64,000 nt of DNA from positions 2,957,310 to 3,021,309 of the forward strand of contig OZ024666.1 in the NCBI GenBank assembly GCA_964016415.1, read 5' to 3'. Each line of letters opens with the position of its first letter. Within the stretch, counting starts at the first letter, position 1. The notes beneath the pieces are model-generated. The model did not search any database and was not told the DNA's origin. It saw only the letters and a program-made list of their open reading frames with translations. The DNA comes from Erwinia sp. (GTDB taxonomy: Bacteria > Pseudomonadota > Gammaproteobacteria > Enterobacterales > Enterobacteriaceae). The position numbers and the translations under genes were made by a program. This document shows, one piece after another, positions 1 to 9,034 of this stretch.

Positions 1-2
1 CG

Positions 3-3000
3 GTTACGGTCACTGTCGGGAAGAGTGATGCCTCCGGGATGGCAGAGGTGAAAGTCACCAGCAGCAGTAAGGCGGTGAAGGATATCAGGCTGACGGTGTC
101 CCATAACGGCAGCTCGCTCGACAGCGCTGAGCCGGTCAGTTTTACCGCAGACAGCAGCTCGGCACGGGTGACGAATGTCAGCAGCACGCTGACTGACCTG
201 ACCCAGGTGCCGGCGGGTACACGGGTGCCGGTGGTGGTCACAGTGAAAGATGCGGGCGGAAACCTGGCTCAGGGCATTGCGGTTGCTGTCTCAGCGACCG
301 CCGACAGCAGTGCTGAGGTTAAGATTTACCGCTCAGAGAGTGATGATGACGCGCCTTCAGCGGCAGACCTGACCAGCAACGATAACGGTGAGGTGACAGT
401 GTATGTCACCAGTACCCGGATGCAGGCGGTGACGGTAACAGCGACAGTGAGTGCAGCCGACAACAACAACACGCTGCAGGTTACTTTTGTGGCTGACCGC
501 GCCACGGCAGCAGTGCGTCTGCTGAACTGGGTGCACAGTGTCGAAGGCAGTGGCAGTGTCAGTGATTCACAACCGGTGACGCTGAGTCAGTCTCTGACGG
601 CAGACGTGGATACGCTGAGTCTGAAGGCCTCTGTGACAGATACCTATGGTAACCCGGTAGCCGCCTATCCGGTGGCATTTACCGCTACGCGGGGGGTGTT
701 CAGCCCTGACAGCGACTGGCAGACTGGCACTGACGGTAAGGTGACCGCCGTGCTCTCAGGGAAGAGTGCGGGCAGTACCACCGTGTCAGTAAAAGCGAAG
801 AATAACGCACAGGATGCGGGACAGCAGATTAAAGCGACCTTTATCGCGAATGCCGCGACAGCGCGCGTGGTGTCACTGGGACTGGCGAATAACACGGTAA
901 CCCGTGTGACGGCGGTGGTGAACAATGCAGTGACGCTGCAGGTGCAGGTGGCTGATGCGAACAATAATCCGGTGAGCAGTGCGGTGAACCTGACGCTGGA
1001 TGATGAGGCGGTGGCACGCTTCAGTAACGATTTGCGGGAAATGACGGTGGCGGCAGACAGCTTCACGGAGGCAGGCAAAGCGACGCTGAGTCTTAACAGC
1101 AGCGCAGCGGGAGAATCGACCGTCACGGCGGCGACCGAGACGGTTCCGTCAGTGACCCGGAGCATTGTGGTGGAGTATCTGAGCGATGTGGAAACGGCAA
1201 AAGTGACGTCTGTGACACAGTCGGCCGGTCCGCTGACGGGACACCGTGGCGAGAGCACCGGTTCACTGCTGTCGGCGGTGATAAAAGATGCGGACGGCGG
1301 TCCGCTGTCACTTGCTGTACTGGGCGATGACTTTACCGTGACCTGGAGTATACCGGCAGACAGTAAAGCGTTCCTGGTCAGTGATGCCAGCGCGGTGAGT
1401 AATACCGATGAAGCGAAAGCGCGGAAAACACTGGCAGTCAAAGGCAAAGAGGGCTGGCCGGTGACGCTGCGCAGTGAGAAGGCGGATGAGTCGGTGGTGG
1501 TGACCGCCACCGTCATCAACAACAAAGGTGACAAGAGTACGGTGAAGACGACGGTGACGTTCAGTGCCAACCCGAACTTCCCGGTGATAAGCGGGCTGAC
1601 ACTGACTCCGCCTGACGGGGTGAGTGTTCCGGTGGCCGGCATAGACAGAGTGAAGGTCTCGGGGGTGCTGAAAGACAAGTACGATAACCCCCTGAAAAAA
1701 ACTGCGCTCAGCGTGTCTGCGAACAACAGTGCGGTGGTGGGTACCGGTGTCGTTACCAACGACAGGGGCGAGTTCACGACAACGCTGGACAGTACCAAAG
1801 CCGGTCTGATTACGGTGACGGCGTCTTCGGGTGCGGAAGTGAAGACGGCAGGGATAACCTTTACCGGAAATAAAGCGACGGCACAGGTTGCGCTGTCACC
1901 GGTGGGTAATGAAGTGGCCGCCGGCGGCCCGGGTGTCACGATGACCGTGACCGTGAAAGATGCAAACGAAAATCCGCTTGATATGGCGGTAACTCTGGAG
2001 GCGAATAACGGCGGCACGCTGAGCCTCAGCAGCGTGGAAACGAGCGGCGGCAGTGCGACAGTGCAGCTGAGCAGCCAGAACATCGCTCAGGTCACCGTGA
2101 AGGCGACGCTGACGGCGGACAACAGTAAGACCGCGAGTCAGACAGTCACTTTTGTGGCCAGTGACAGTATGGCCCATGTGTCATTGCTGAGAGCAGATGC
2201 TACCACCGTAACGGCCGGTCAGCGTGTGGGTCTGACGGTGACGACCAGCAAAGGAGGTGTGGCACAGGGTAATGTGAGCGTCAGTCTGAGCAACGCCGGC
2301 GTGGCCGGTAATGTGAAGTTCTATGCTGACAGTACCGGCACCACGGAGCTGAGCGGACGTACGGTGACCACCGGTGCGGATGGCACAGCGAAGGTGTGGG
2401 TCAGTGCACAAGTGGCCGGGACCGAGACACTGACGGCGAGCTCCGGGCTTCCTGCGCAGGACACCAGTAATACGGTGACCCTGACGGTGAACGCCGACAG
2501 TACCCGTCCGTCATCGGATGCGACGCAGACAGTGCTGAGTGTCGACAAATCCAGTGCGGTGGCAGACGGTGTCGATGCGATTGCGGTGACGGTGACCGTG
2601 AGGGACATCTACGGCAACCTGCTGAAGCAGCTGCCTGTCACGCTGAGCAGTACGCTGGGTACGCTGACGGGGGGAAGCAACAGTGGCAGCAGCCTGTCGC
2701 TGACCACCGATGATAACGGCAAAGCGACCGCGACACTGAAGAGCACCAGTGACGGTGATGCAACGCTGACGCTGTCGGGGGTCCGCACAGGTCAGACCGT
2801 GGTGCTGGCGACGAAGAAGGTGGTGTTTGCTCAGGCCAGGGTGACCTCGCTGACGCTGAACGGCACTGCTGCTGAGGTGCAAAGCACAGCGGGTGCAGAA
2901 GTCACACTGGCAGCAACGGTGCAGGCGAACAATGCGCAGAAACCACTGCTGGATGGTGTGCTGGTGACCTTTACTGTCACCAATGCTGAGGGAACAGTCG

Positions 3001-5222
3001 TGACACCGAAACCGACCGCGACGAGTAATTCCTCGGGCGTGGCCTCAGTGAAGCTGACACCACAGAAAAAAGGGAAATACACCATAACAGCCACCACCAC
3101 CTCGGACAGCACCGGTAAGACACAGGTCCTCGATGTCCGGGCGAGTGATGCTAACGGGAAAATGAGCCTGGCAGAGAGTCAGGCAGTGACAGCCGGTGCG
3201 TACACCAGGCTTGTGGTGACCACGGCTGACAATAATGACAATACCGTGGGTAAAGCAGTGACGTTCAGTGCGCCGGCAGACTCGACAGCGGCGTTCTACA
3301 CGAAAGCAGAGGATGATACTTACACGCTACTGAGCAGTAATCAGCTGCAGACCGGTATTGCCAGCGGCTCGGCGGGGCACGGCAGTGCATCTGACACCGG
3401 TCAGGCAGAGGTGTATGTGCGTGTCACCAAAGCCGGGAGCGTTACCGTGACGGCAAAAGCAGGCACGGATAACAATATCCAGGCGTCGGCAGTCCTGACC
3501 GTCGGTGCTGCAGACGCGGTGGCACCGGCGTCAGTGCTGCTGAGCGGTAACATCACTGAAAAAACCGCGAACGGTACGGATACATTTGAGTACAAGGCGA
3601 CACTGAAGGATGAATTTGGTAACCGGGTAAGTACGGCAGGAAAAACGGTCACCTGGAAGGCAAGCTGGCAGAACGGAAGCGAAACGCAAATCCTGGCATC
3701 ACCGGATATTGATACCGATCCAACCGGTATATCGACATTCGGGCTGACCAGCCTGGTGAAAGCGAAAGACATCACTGTCACGGCAACCTTTGGTACGACG
3801 GAGAATAAAACCCTGACGGCGAAAAACAGTCAGGGTAACGAAGTCAAAGTGACCTTCCTGGCAAACGCGACGAATGCCAGGGTAAGGGCGCTTGCCACCA
3901 CGGCGACATCGCCGGTTGTCGGAACCCGTGTTCCGGTGACAGTGTCGGTGCGTGACGGGGCTGCTGCAGGGAGTAATCCGGTGGCCGCTCAGGTGACAGT
4001 GGGTGTCAAAAGCGGAACAGCAGCGCAGGTTGTCTTCTACAAGGCTGCCAGCGGAGATCCTGTACTGCCTGACAATCAGGTGACCACGGATGAAGAGACG
4101 GGTGATGCAACCTTCTATGTCTGGAGCAGCAAAGCGGAGACGCTGACGCTGGAAGGATATACGAGTCAGAATCCGGCAATCAAGCCAACCCTGGCGATTG
4201 ACTGGCAAGCCGATGAGGCCAGTGCGCGGGTTACCGGCATGAAGACAGAGTCGGTGCCGGCTGACGGAAAAGTCGTGGGTGAAGGCGTGAAAGTGACGCT
4301 GAACACGGTGGACCAGTATGGTAACCCGCTAGCAGCGACAGTGACGCTTTCTGAAAAAGACAGCCTGGAGAAAGTGAGTTTCTACAGTGATGCTGCGCTG
4401 AGTAACAAAATTACCACTCTGATAACGGCGAAACCGACCGGCAGCACTGTTTATCAGGGGGAGTTTTATGTGACCAGCACGAAGGCACAGACTATCACCG
4501 TCCAGGGTAAGGCCGGTAAAAACAAGGAGACAGGTACGGACTATCAGGCAGCAATAACATTTATTTCGATTGCTCCTGTACAGTCAAAATCAGGTATTGA
4601 AACCAGCAAGACTGCATATACCGCGGGTGAAGAGATGACGGTGAAGGTGACGCTGAAAGATGCCCAGGATAAACTGGTGCCGGGCCAGAGCACGGCGCTG
4701 GATAAAACGGGCGTGGTGACAGTGGCGAATGCCACTCCTGCCAGTGACAGCAGCTGGGACGAGAGCAGTACCGGGGTTTACACCCGCAGCTACACGGCGC
4801 AGACCAGCGGCACGGCGCTGAAAGCGGCGGTGACACTGAAGGACTGGACGGCGGCGGCCGAGTCGAAGCCCTACGATATTGAGGCTGATGCGGCAAGTGC
4901 AATTATTGCGGCAACTGTGCTCGATAATGGAAAAAAATTGACCCCGGCTGATGGAAAGGCAGGTTATAAAATTTTGATCACAGTCAAAGATAAATATGAT
5001 AACGCTCTGAAATCATATTCATTAAAGTTGACTTCACCAGTCTTAACAACGTCAAAAAACGTGAGTACGCTTGAGGATGGAACGGTTACAGCTGAGATCT
5101 CGAGTTCAATTGCAGGTTCAAATGATGTAACGATATCATCAACAACCAATACTTCAGTGACAGCGAGTGTTTCATTAAGATTCTCTAGAGCTACTTTGAA
5201 AATAAATAGTCCATCCCTATAG
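3..5222 (+). CDS. Giant Ig-like-repeat surface adhesin (intimin/invasin type), 5' end outside the window
   Basis: The frame is open from base 3, so the gene begins upstream; about 1,739 codons are visible. The protein is a tandem array of about 15 bacterial Ig-like (Big-1/invasin type) modules of roughly 100 residues. Each has a recurring core such as VKDAxGNP, a GxAxVxLxS strand and a linker resembling VTFxAxxATARV. Such arrays form the rod of inverse autotransporters and similar adhesins and present a binding tip away from the cell. The anchoring domain is not in view and should lie upstream. Modules are similar but not identical, so recombination among them is likely. The last module (from about base 4,900) is much more AT-rich than the rest, suggesting a replaced C-terminal tip. 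It ends with TAG, followed by a strong terminator. Confidence 0.85.
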   Translation, partial: VTVTVGKSDASGMAEVKVTSSSKAVKDIRLTVSHNGSSLDSAEPVSFTADSSSARVTNVSSTLTDLTQVPAGTRVPVVVTVKDAGGNLAQGIAVAVSATADSSAEVKIYRSESDDDAPSAADLTSNDNGEVTVYVTSTRMQAVTVTATVSAADNNNTLQVTFVADRATAAVRLLNWVHSVEGSGSVSDSQPVTLSQSLTADVDTLSLKASVTDTYGNPVAAYPVAFTATRGVFSPDSDWQTGTDGKVTAVLSGKSAGSTTVSVKAKNNAQDAGQQIKATFIANAATARVVSLGLANNTVTRVTAVVNNAVTLQVQVADANNNPVSSAVNLTLDDEAVARFSNDLREMTVAADSFTEAGKATLSLNSSAAGESTVTAATETVPSVTRSIVVEYLSDVETAKVTSVTQSAGPLTGHRGESTGSLLSAVIKDADGGPLSLAVLGDDFTVTWSIPADSKAFLVSDASAVSNTDEAKARKTLAVKGKEGWPVTLRSEKADESVVVTATVINNKGDKSTVKTTVTFSANPNFPVISGLTLTPPDGVSVPVAGIDRVKVSGVLKDKYDNPLKKTALSVSANNSAVVGTGVVTNDRGEFTTTLDSTKAGLITVTASSGAEVKTAGITFTGNKATAQVALSPVGNEVAAGGPGVTMTVTVKDANENPLDMAVTLEANNGGTLSLSSVETSGGSATVQLSSQNIAQVTVKATLTADNSKTASQTVTFVASDSMAHVSLLRADATTVTAGQRVGLTVTTSKGGVAQGNVSVSLSNAGVAGNVKFYADSTGTTELSGRTVTTGADGTAKVWVSAQVAGTETLTASSGLPAQDTSNTVTLTVNADSTRPSSDATQTVLSVDKSSAVADGVDAIAVTVTVRDIYGNLLKQLPVTLSSTLGTLTGGSNSGSSLSLTTDDNGKATATLKSTSDGDATLTLSGVRTGQTVVLATKKVVFAQARVTSLTLNGTAAEVQSTAGAEVTLAATVQANNAQKPLLDGVLVTFTVTNAEGTVVTPKPTATSNSSGVASVKLTPQKKGKYTITATTTSDSTGKTQVLDVRASDANGKMSLAESQAVTAGAYTRLVVTTADNNDNTVGKAVTFSAPADSTAAFYTKAEDDTYTLLSSNQLQTGIASGSAGHGSASDTGQAEVYVRVTKAGSVTVTAKAGTDNNIQASAVLTVGAADAVAPASVLLSGNITEKTANGTDTFEYKATLKDEFGNRVSTAGKTVTWKASWQNGSETQILASPDIDTDPTGISTFGLTSLVKAKDITVTATFGTTENKTLTAKNSQGNEVKVTFLANATNARVRALATTATSPVVGTRVPVTVSVRDGAAAGSNPVAAQVTVGVKSGTAAQVVFYKAASGDPVLPDNQVTTDEETGDATFYVWSSKAETLTLEGYTSQNPAIKPTLAIDWQADEASARVTGMKTESVPADGKVVGEGVKVTLNTVDQYGNPLAATVTLSEKDSLEKVSFYSDAALSNKITTLITAKPTGSTVYQGEFYVTSTKAQTITVQGKAGKNKETGTDYQAAITFISIAPVQSKSGIETSKTAYTAGEEMTVKVTLKDAQDKLVPGQSTALDKTGVVTVANATPASDSSWDESSTGVYTRSYTAQTSGTALKAAVTLKDWTAAAESKPYDIEADAASAIIAATVLDNGKKLTPADGKAGYKILITVKDKYDNALKSYSLKLTSPVLTTSKNVSTLEDGTVTAEISSSIAGSNDVTISSTTNTSVTASVSLRFSRATLKINSPSL

Positions 5223-5238
5223 AGGAAACTCGTTGGCT

Positions 5239-5282
5239 ACCTTCATCATGAAGTATAGATGCTCATGATGAAGGTGTTTTTT
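5239..5282 (+). terminator. Intrinsic terminator after the Ig-repeat adhesin
   Basis: A perfect 13-bp stem (5239-5251 with 5263-5275) closes an 11-nt loop and is followed by a run of six T. It lies 17 bases after the adhesin stop codon and should end that transcript, so the next gene needs its own promoter. Confidence 0.9.
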
Positions 5283-5421
5283 AAATAAAAAAGCAGGTAA
5301 ATAGTGCTGGGTTATTCTGTGGAACGGATGTCTTAAAGGTATTGGTAGAGTGTTTGCGTTTAGAGATTTGGTGGGTTCACTAAGATTTTGTTAATCAGGA
5401 ATGAATTTAGGAGTACATGTA

Positions 5422-6405
5422 ATGAAGGTGTCATTTTTACTGGCCTTGGCTTTCTCTCTTATGATTCCAAAGCTCTCATTTGCGTTGAATTGCTATGCTT
5501 ATGTTAATAATTCATATGTAACTTCTGAAACTGTAAAAGTCGATGACATTGTTATACCCGAGTCTGCTCAGAATGGTCAGGTCATATGGTCTTCACCACA
5601 GTATGAGAGGAAAGTAAAATGCGATAATGCTTATATTAAAGAATATGTATATTTTTACCCATTCCCGCGGGTTGATTATTCTACGCTTCCGGCTGGCATG
5701 TCATTTGGCATTATTTATAATGGAACAGATTATCCATTGTCATCGACTACAGAAAAAATTAAAACTGATATTGAAGTTCCTAAAAATGGTTCAAAAGAAG
5801 GCACTATAAACGTTCAGGTTTACATAAAGAAAACAGGAAATATTTCCGGGGGGTTTAAAAGTGATCTTCCAGTCTATCAGTTGGATGGAGTTGGTGGACT
5901 GAATACTTCGTCTGGTGCTAAAAACTTCAAATTTTCTTTGTCAAATCTGAGCAGTATTGCAACAGGGAAGTGTTCCTACTCTTTTAACAGCGCTTCAGAA
6001 ACAAATGAAATAAGTATAAATGATGATTTAATTTCAAGTGGAAAAATTATAAGCGCTGTTGGAACTGCATCAATTTCCTGTACTCCGGTAGACATGCTGA
6101 AAAACAAAACAGTAAAAATGAATTTATACACTAATAGTTCATCCACTGATAGTTTGTTCAAAACAGGAAAAGATGGATTAGGTTATCAGCTATTGATATC
6201 TGGAGGTGTTATCTCGCCCTCAGTTACATCCTCATCTCCTTTGGTTGTAAACTATAGTTTAGATGAAAATGGGAAGGGAAGTAAAACATTCGGACAAAAA
6301 GTATTTCTTACATCGATAGATGAAGATTGGATTTATCAAAATGATACAAGTACTGTGGAAAGTAATAAGCCAAATTTGGGAATGAGTGTGAGTTCCTTTG
6401 AATAG
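5422..6405 (+). CDS. Fimbrial-type adhesin, two-domain, orphan
   Basis: The 327-residue protein starts with a Sec signal peptide (MKVSFLLALAFSLMIPKLSFA), so it is exported. The ATG at 5422 is preferred over the one at 5401 because TAGGAG sits 8 bases before it and the signal peptide begins there. The N-terminal half has its own cysteine pair (LNCYAY and VKCDNA). The C-terminal half has a pilin-like pattern: a cysteine near CSYSF, then GTASISC and a G-rich strand. This layout matches fimbrial tip adhesins with a receptor-binding domain plus a pilin domain. No chaperone, usher or major pilin lies nearby. The gene is strongly AT-rich compared with the backbone, suggesting transfer. The ligand is unknown. 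Confidence 0.6.
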   Translation: MKVSFLLALAFSLMIPKLSFALNCYAYVNNSYVTSETVKVDDIVIPESAQNGQVIWSSPQYERKVKCDNAYIKEYVYFYPFPRVDYSTLPAGMSFGIIYNGTDYPLSSTTEKIKTDIEVPKNGSKEGTINVQVYIKKTGNISGGFKSDLPVYQLDGVGGLNTSSGAKNFKFSLSNLSSIATGKCSYSFNSASETNEISINDDLISSGKIISAVGTASISCTPVDMLKNKTVKMNLYTNSSSTDSLFKTGKDGLGYQLLISGGVISPSVTSSSPLVVNYSLDENGKGSKTFGQKVFLTSIDEDWIYQNDTSTVESNKPNLGMSVSSFE

Positions 6406-6568
6406 CCTGCTAATTTATATTCATCAATGAACATTGTTGAATGTATCGAAACGTCGACCGTAATTGACACTCTAAACAGGTTTTTTTGAATAGATCGAAC
6501 TTTTGGCCGTAATCAGGATCAGATTACCAAATTCTCGATCCTGTAGCGGTATTCCGCGGAAAAAAAAG

Positions 6569-6828
6569 GGTAGTGCATCTAATTAGTGGAACATGTGTTT
6601 TTCGATAAACGCTCCGATCACTTTTTCGTAGATCTCAACTGAGCGTGAGAAGCAGGTTGTTTTACGAGCCAACCGCTTAATGCGGGTGCGTAGCGTCAGG
6701 TTATTACGCTCAATGCGTTGGGTGAATATTTTGCCGGTCAGATGCTTATCCTTCGGCACCTCCCGGCCATAGCTGCCCCAGTCGTCGCTGGTGATCATGC
6801 CGATGTTGAAGGGTGTAAGCAGTGCCAG
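6569..6828 (-). mobile_element. IS1-family remnant (3' end only)
   Basis: About 260 bp of an IS1-family element survive. The outer end, GGTAGTGCATC at 6569, resembles the IS1 terminal repeat and lies just outside the transposase stop codon. The inner part stops abruptly at 6828 where the inverted repeat of an IS3-family element begins. The rest of IS1 is not found beyond the far side of that element, so this was not a simple nested insertion, or a deletion followed it. Confidence 0.75.
6583..6828 (-). pseudogene. insB: IS1 transposase InsB, C-terminal fragment
   Basis: The reading frame encodes about 81 C-terminal residues of the IS1 DDE transposase. Recognisable segments are DDWGSYGREV, the QRIERNNLTLRTRIKRL stretch, and the terminal IEKHMFH. 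The N-terminal zinc-binding and HTH part and most of the catalytic core are missing, so the fragment cannot work. Codons beyond 6828 in the same frame belong to the neighbouring IS3 element and are read through only by chance. Confidence 0.85.
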
Positions 6829-6840
6829 TGTAAGTATCCC
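6829..6840 (+). repeat. IS3-family left inverted repeat
   Basis: TGTAAGTATCCC is an exact reverse complement of 8025-8036 and marks the left end of the element. Confidence 0.85.
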
Positions 6841-6844
6841 AACA

Positions 6845-7621
6845 TTAGTTCCACGCACTTTTTGAGATTTTCGGTTTCTCAGCCATCAGCCGGTATTCCT
6901 CCGGCGTCAGGTTATTCAGGGATTCATGGGGGCGTTCGCTGTTGTATTCATTCAGCCAGCGCTCCGTAATTTCCCGTGCTTCGTTCAGCGTTCTGAACAG
7001 ATTAAAATCCAGTATTTCGGTCCGGTACGTCCGGTTAAAACGTTCGATAAAGGCGTTTTGCTTGGGCTTACCCGGCCTGATAAATTCCAGCATCACGCCA
7101 TGCTCTTCAGCCCATTGTGCCAGAGCCAGTGATATCAGTTCCGGTCCGTTATCCATCCGCATCTTCAGCGGATATCCACGGTTTGCCGCTATCCTGTCCA
7201 GCACTCTCACGACCCGCTGCGCCGGGATATTCAGGTCTATTTCTATCGCCAGCGCTTCACGGTTAAAATCATCCACCACGTTGAAGGTGCGAAAGCGTCG
7301 GCCACATGTCAGTGCGTCGTGCATAAAATCAATCGACCAGCTCTGGTTCATCGCCTCTGGCGTCGCCAGCGGAGCCGGATTACGCACCGGCAGGCGTTGT
7401 TTACCTTTACGGCGAAAATTCAGTTTTAGCAGACAGTAAATCCGGTGTACACGCTTATGGTTCCAGACATTACCCTGTCTGTGAATTACCTGAAAAAGCT
7501 TCTCAAATCCGTAGCGGGGATAGCGTTCAGCCGCTTCCGTCAGTGCCTGAACCACGGATTCGTCACGCCGGGTATCAGGCTGATAGAAAATACCGTCCTG
7601 CTCAGTGATAACGTCCCGCAT
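6845..7621 (-). pseudogene. IS3-family OrfB (DDE integrase-type transposase)
   Basis: The frame encodes the rve/DDE catalytic domain of an IS3-family transposase. It contains SWSIDFMHD (first Asp), MDNGPE (second Asp) and AFIERFNRTYRTEILD (Glu), followed by ERPHESLNNLTPEEY. The natural N-terminus (KKALKPVIKREL onward) is in another frame and is fused to orfA instead. The frames part near 7,590, where a base seems lost between SRTVF and YQPDTRRD. The ATG at 7621 belongs to the shifted reading and is not a genuine start. The catalytic triad is present, but the full OrfAB protein cannot be made by the usual -1 shift alone. Confidence 0.8.
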
Positions 7622-7956
7622 GCCTGACGTACGCTCATCGCAAACTGCGAGACCAGATAGCTGGCGAGCTCACGCTTTATCACTGGTTTTAAAGCTTTTT
7701 TTTCAATAACGTCTTTCAGTGCCCGGCATTCCAGGCTCAGGTCGGCAAACATCTGTTTGAGGCGGCGGTTCTCGTCTTCCGGCTCTTTTATTTTCTTGAT
7801 ATCAGCCGCTTCCATCCCGCCATATTTGGCTTTCCAGTTGTAATAGCTGGCTTCTGAAATAGCAGCCTCACGGCAGACATCTTTCACCGTTCGTCCGGCT
7901 TCAACAGACTTCAAAACGGCGATAATCTGGTGTTCGGTGAATCGTACTTTACGCAT
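7540..7956 (-). pseudogene. IS3-family OrfA fused to the N-terminal part of OrfB
   Basis: The first 87 or so residues are a typical IS3-family OrfA: an HTH (FTEHQIIAVLKSVEAG...VCREAAISEASYYNW) followed by a leucine-zipper-like ENRRLKQMFADLSLE region. Family members normally have the slippery heptamer A-AAA-AAG here and stop soon after in frame 0. In this copy the run is eight A (7694-7701), so frame 0 reads on into KALKPVIKREL, the start of OrfB. It then leaves the frame near 7,590. The extra A is inferred from memory of related elements and could also be a sequencing artefact. Confidence 0.75.
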
Positions 7957-8024
7957 GGTGATCTCCTTTTGGGGACATAATCAGTATGTCGGAAGATCTC
8001 TAAAAGTGAATGGTTCTTTTTACA

Positions 8025-8036
8025 GGGATACTTACA
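8025..8036 (-). repeat. IS3-family right inverted repeat
   Basis: GGGATACTTACA is an exact reverse complement of 6829-6840 and lies upstream of orfA, where the promoter-proximal end is expected. Confidence 0.85.
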
Positions 8037-8078
8037 ATCAGGGGCGCGATTTGCAGATAAGCTTAACCTGGTGACAGA

Positions 8079-8115
8079 ACGCCGTGCACACCCTGTGTGT
8101 ACGGCGTTTTTTTTT
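8079..8115 (+). terminator. Intrinsic terminator of a lost plus-strand transcript
   Basis: A 13-bp stem (ACGCCGT plus six more pairs, one of them G-U) with a CCT loop ends in nine T, so it works on the plus strand. No plus-strand gene remains upstream because the IS element begins 43 bases before it. In E. coli the feo genes run towards bioH at this point. I infer that the transcript it served was cut away by the IS-associated rearrangement. Confidence 0.85.
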
Positions 8116-8222
8116 AAATAAAAATGAATCTCCCGGTTAATCACAACTGACTGCGTATCTGCACTCCTGCAGCCAGAAAGTACCAGTCCGAGATTAACTA
8201 CCCGTCATATCGGCTGACGTCA

Positions 8223-8993
8223 TTACTCATCACAACAAAATTCTGTCACTTCACCGCACACCTGTTCCGCATGAGAGATAAACGGCGCATGGGCAGCTTT
8301 AGCGATAACCACTGAGCGACTTCCGGGGAGTTGCGCATCAAGTAAAGGCACGATACGCCGTGGCACCAAACCATCCAGAGCCCCATAAATACGTAATAAC
8401 GGCATGGCTAAGTTGTTTAGCTGAGCGCGAAGATCTTCATTACTGAGCAGCTGTAAACCACCCGCCAGCACAGCTTCTGAAGGCATAGGCCAATCCTGAA
8501 TAGCCCGGCGAAGGTGACGGGTGTCTTCCCTTGCAGTGGCTGAACCCAAAGTTTGCAAGGCGAGAAAGCGTTCAACTGTGCGCTGAAAAACCATCTTCAT
8601 TTGGTGCTGAAACCCCTGCAGGGTTTCAGACTTAATTCCCGGCCAGCTCTCACGCGCAACAAAACACGGGGACGATGCCACCGTTATCAATCGACTCACA
8701 CTGTCAGCATGAGTGAGAGCCATCTGGGTCGCCACCAGTCCACCCAATGACCAGCCAAGCCAGATAGCTCGCGCAGGTGCTTCGCGGTGAACTGTCTCAA
8801 CCATCTCCGCCAGTGAGAGTGCGGGAAAATTATGACTCCGCCCGTAGCCAGTCAGATCGACTAAATGCAGCCGGAAATGTGCACTCAATCGGGGGATCAT
8901 GCCCTGCCAGACATCGGCATTCAATCCCCATCCGTGGAGCATCACAAGATCACGTTTTCCTGCACCGATTGTTTGCCAGTAGAGTGACGCCAT
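8223..8993 (-). CDS. bioH: Pimeloyl-[acyl-carrier protein] methyl ester esterase BioH
   Basis: BioH is a cytoplasmic alpha/beta-hydrolase that removes the methyl group from pimeloyl-ACP methyl ester, completing the pimelate moiety for biotin synthesis. The 256-residue length is the family norm. The catalytic triad falls at the E. coli positions: nucleophile S82 in GWSLGG, D207 in GALDGLVP and H235 in AKAAHAPF. The oxyanion region is LHGWGLN near residue 20. The gene is divergent from gntX with about 40 bases between the start codons, as in E. coli, so the two share a compact promoter region. Confidence 0.96.
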   Translation of the reverse strand: MASLYWQTIGAGKRDLVMLHGWGLNADVWQGMIPRLSAHFRLHLVDLTGYGRSHNFPALSLAEMVETVHREAPARAIWLGWSLGGLVATQMALTHADSVSRLITVASSPCFVARESWPGIKSETLQGFQHQMKMVFQRTVERFLALQTLGSATAREDTRHLRRAIQDWPMPSEAVLAGGLQLLSNEDLRAQLNNLAMPLLRIYGALDGLVPRRIVPLLDAQLPGSRSVVIAKAAHAPFISHAEQVCGEVTEFCCDE

Positions 8994-9034
8994 GAGTTAC
9001 CTTCCTGTTATCAATATTGATTGCCGGAGTGATA

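Larger units (their letters stand above)
6829..8036 (-). mobile_element. IS3-family insertion sequence, 1,208 bp
   Basis: The element is bounded by a perfect 12-bp inverted repeat, TGTAAGTATCCC at 6829-6840 and its complement at 8025-8036. It carries orfA and orfB in the usual IS3-family order on the minus strand. The TG...CA ends and the length of about 1.2 kb fit the family, and the proteins resemble IS407-like members. No 3-5 bp target duplication is visible: CAG lies before the left end and ATC after the right end. This points to a rearrangement after insertion. Both reading frames carry indels (see the two pseudogenes), so this copy is probably inactive unless helped in trans. Confidence 0.88.

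Noticed and set aside
665..2083. A 472-codon minus-strand frame opposite the Ig adhesin
   Set aside because: It is a shadow of the repetitive GC-rich adhesin codons, rich in V, T, S, L and A with no family resemblance, and it has no ribosome-binding site.
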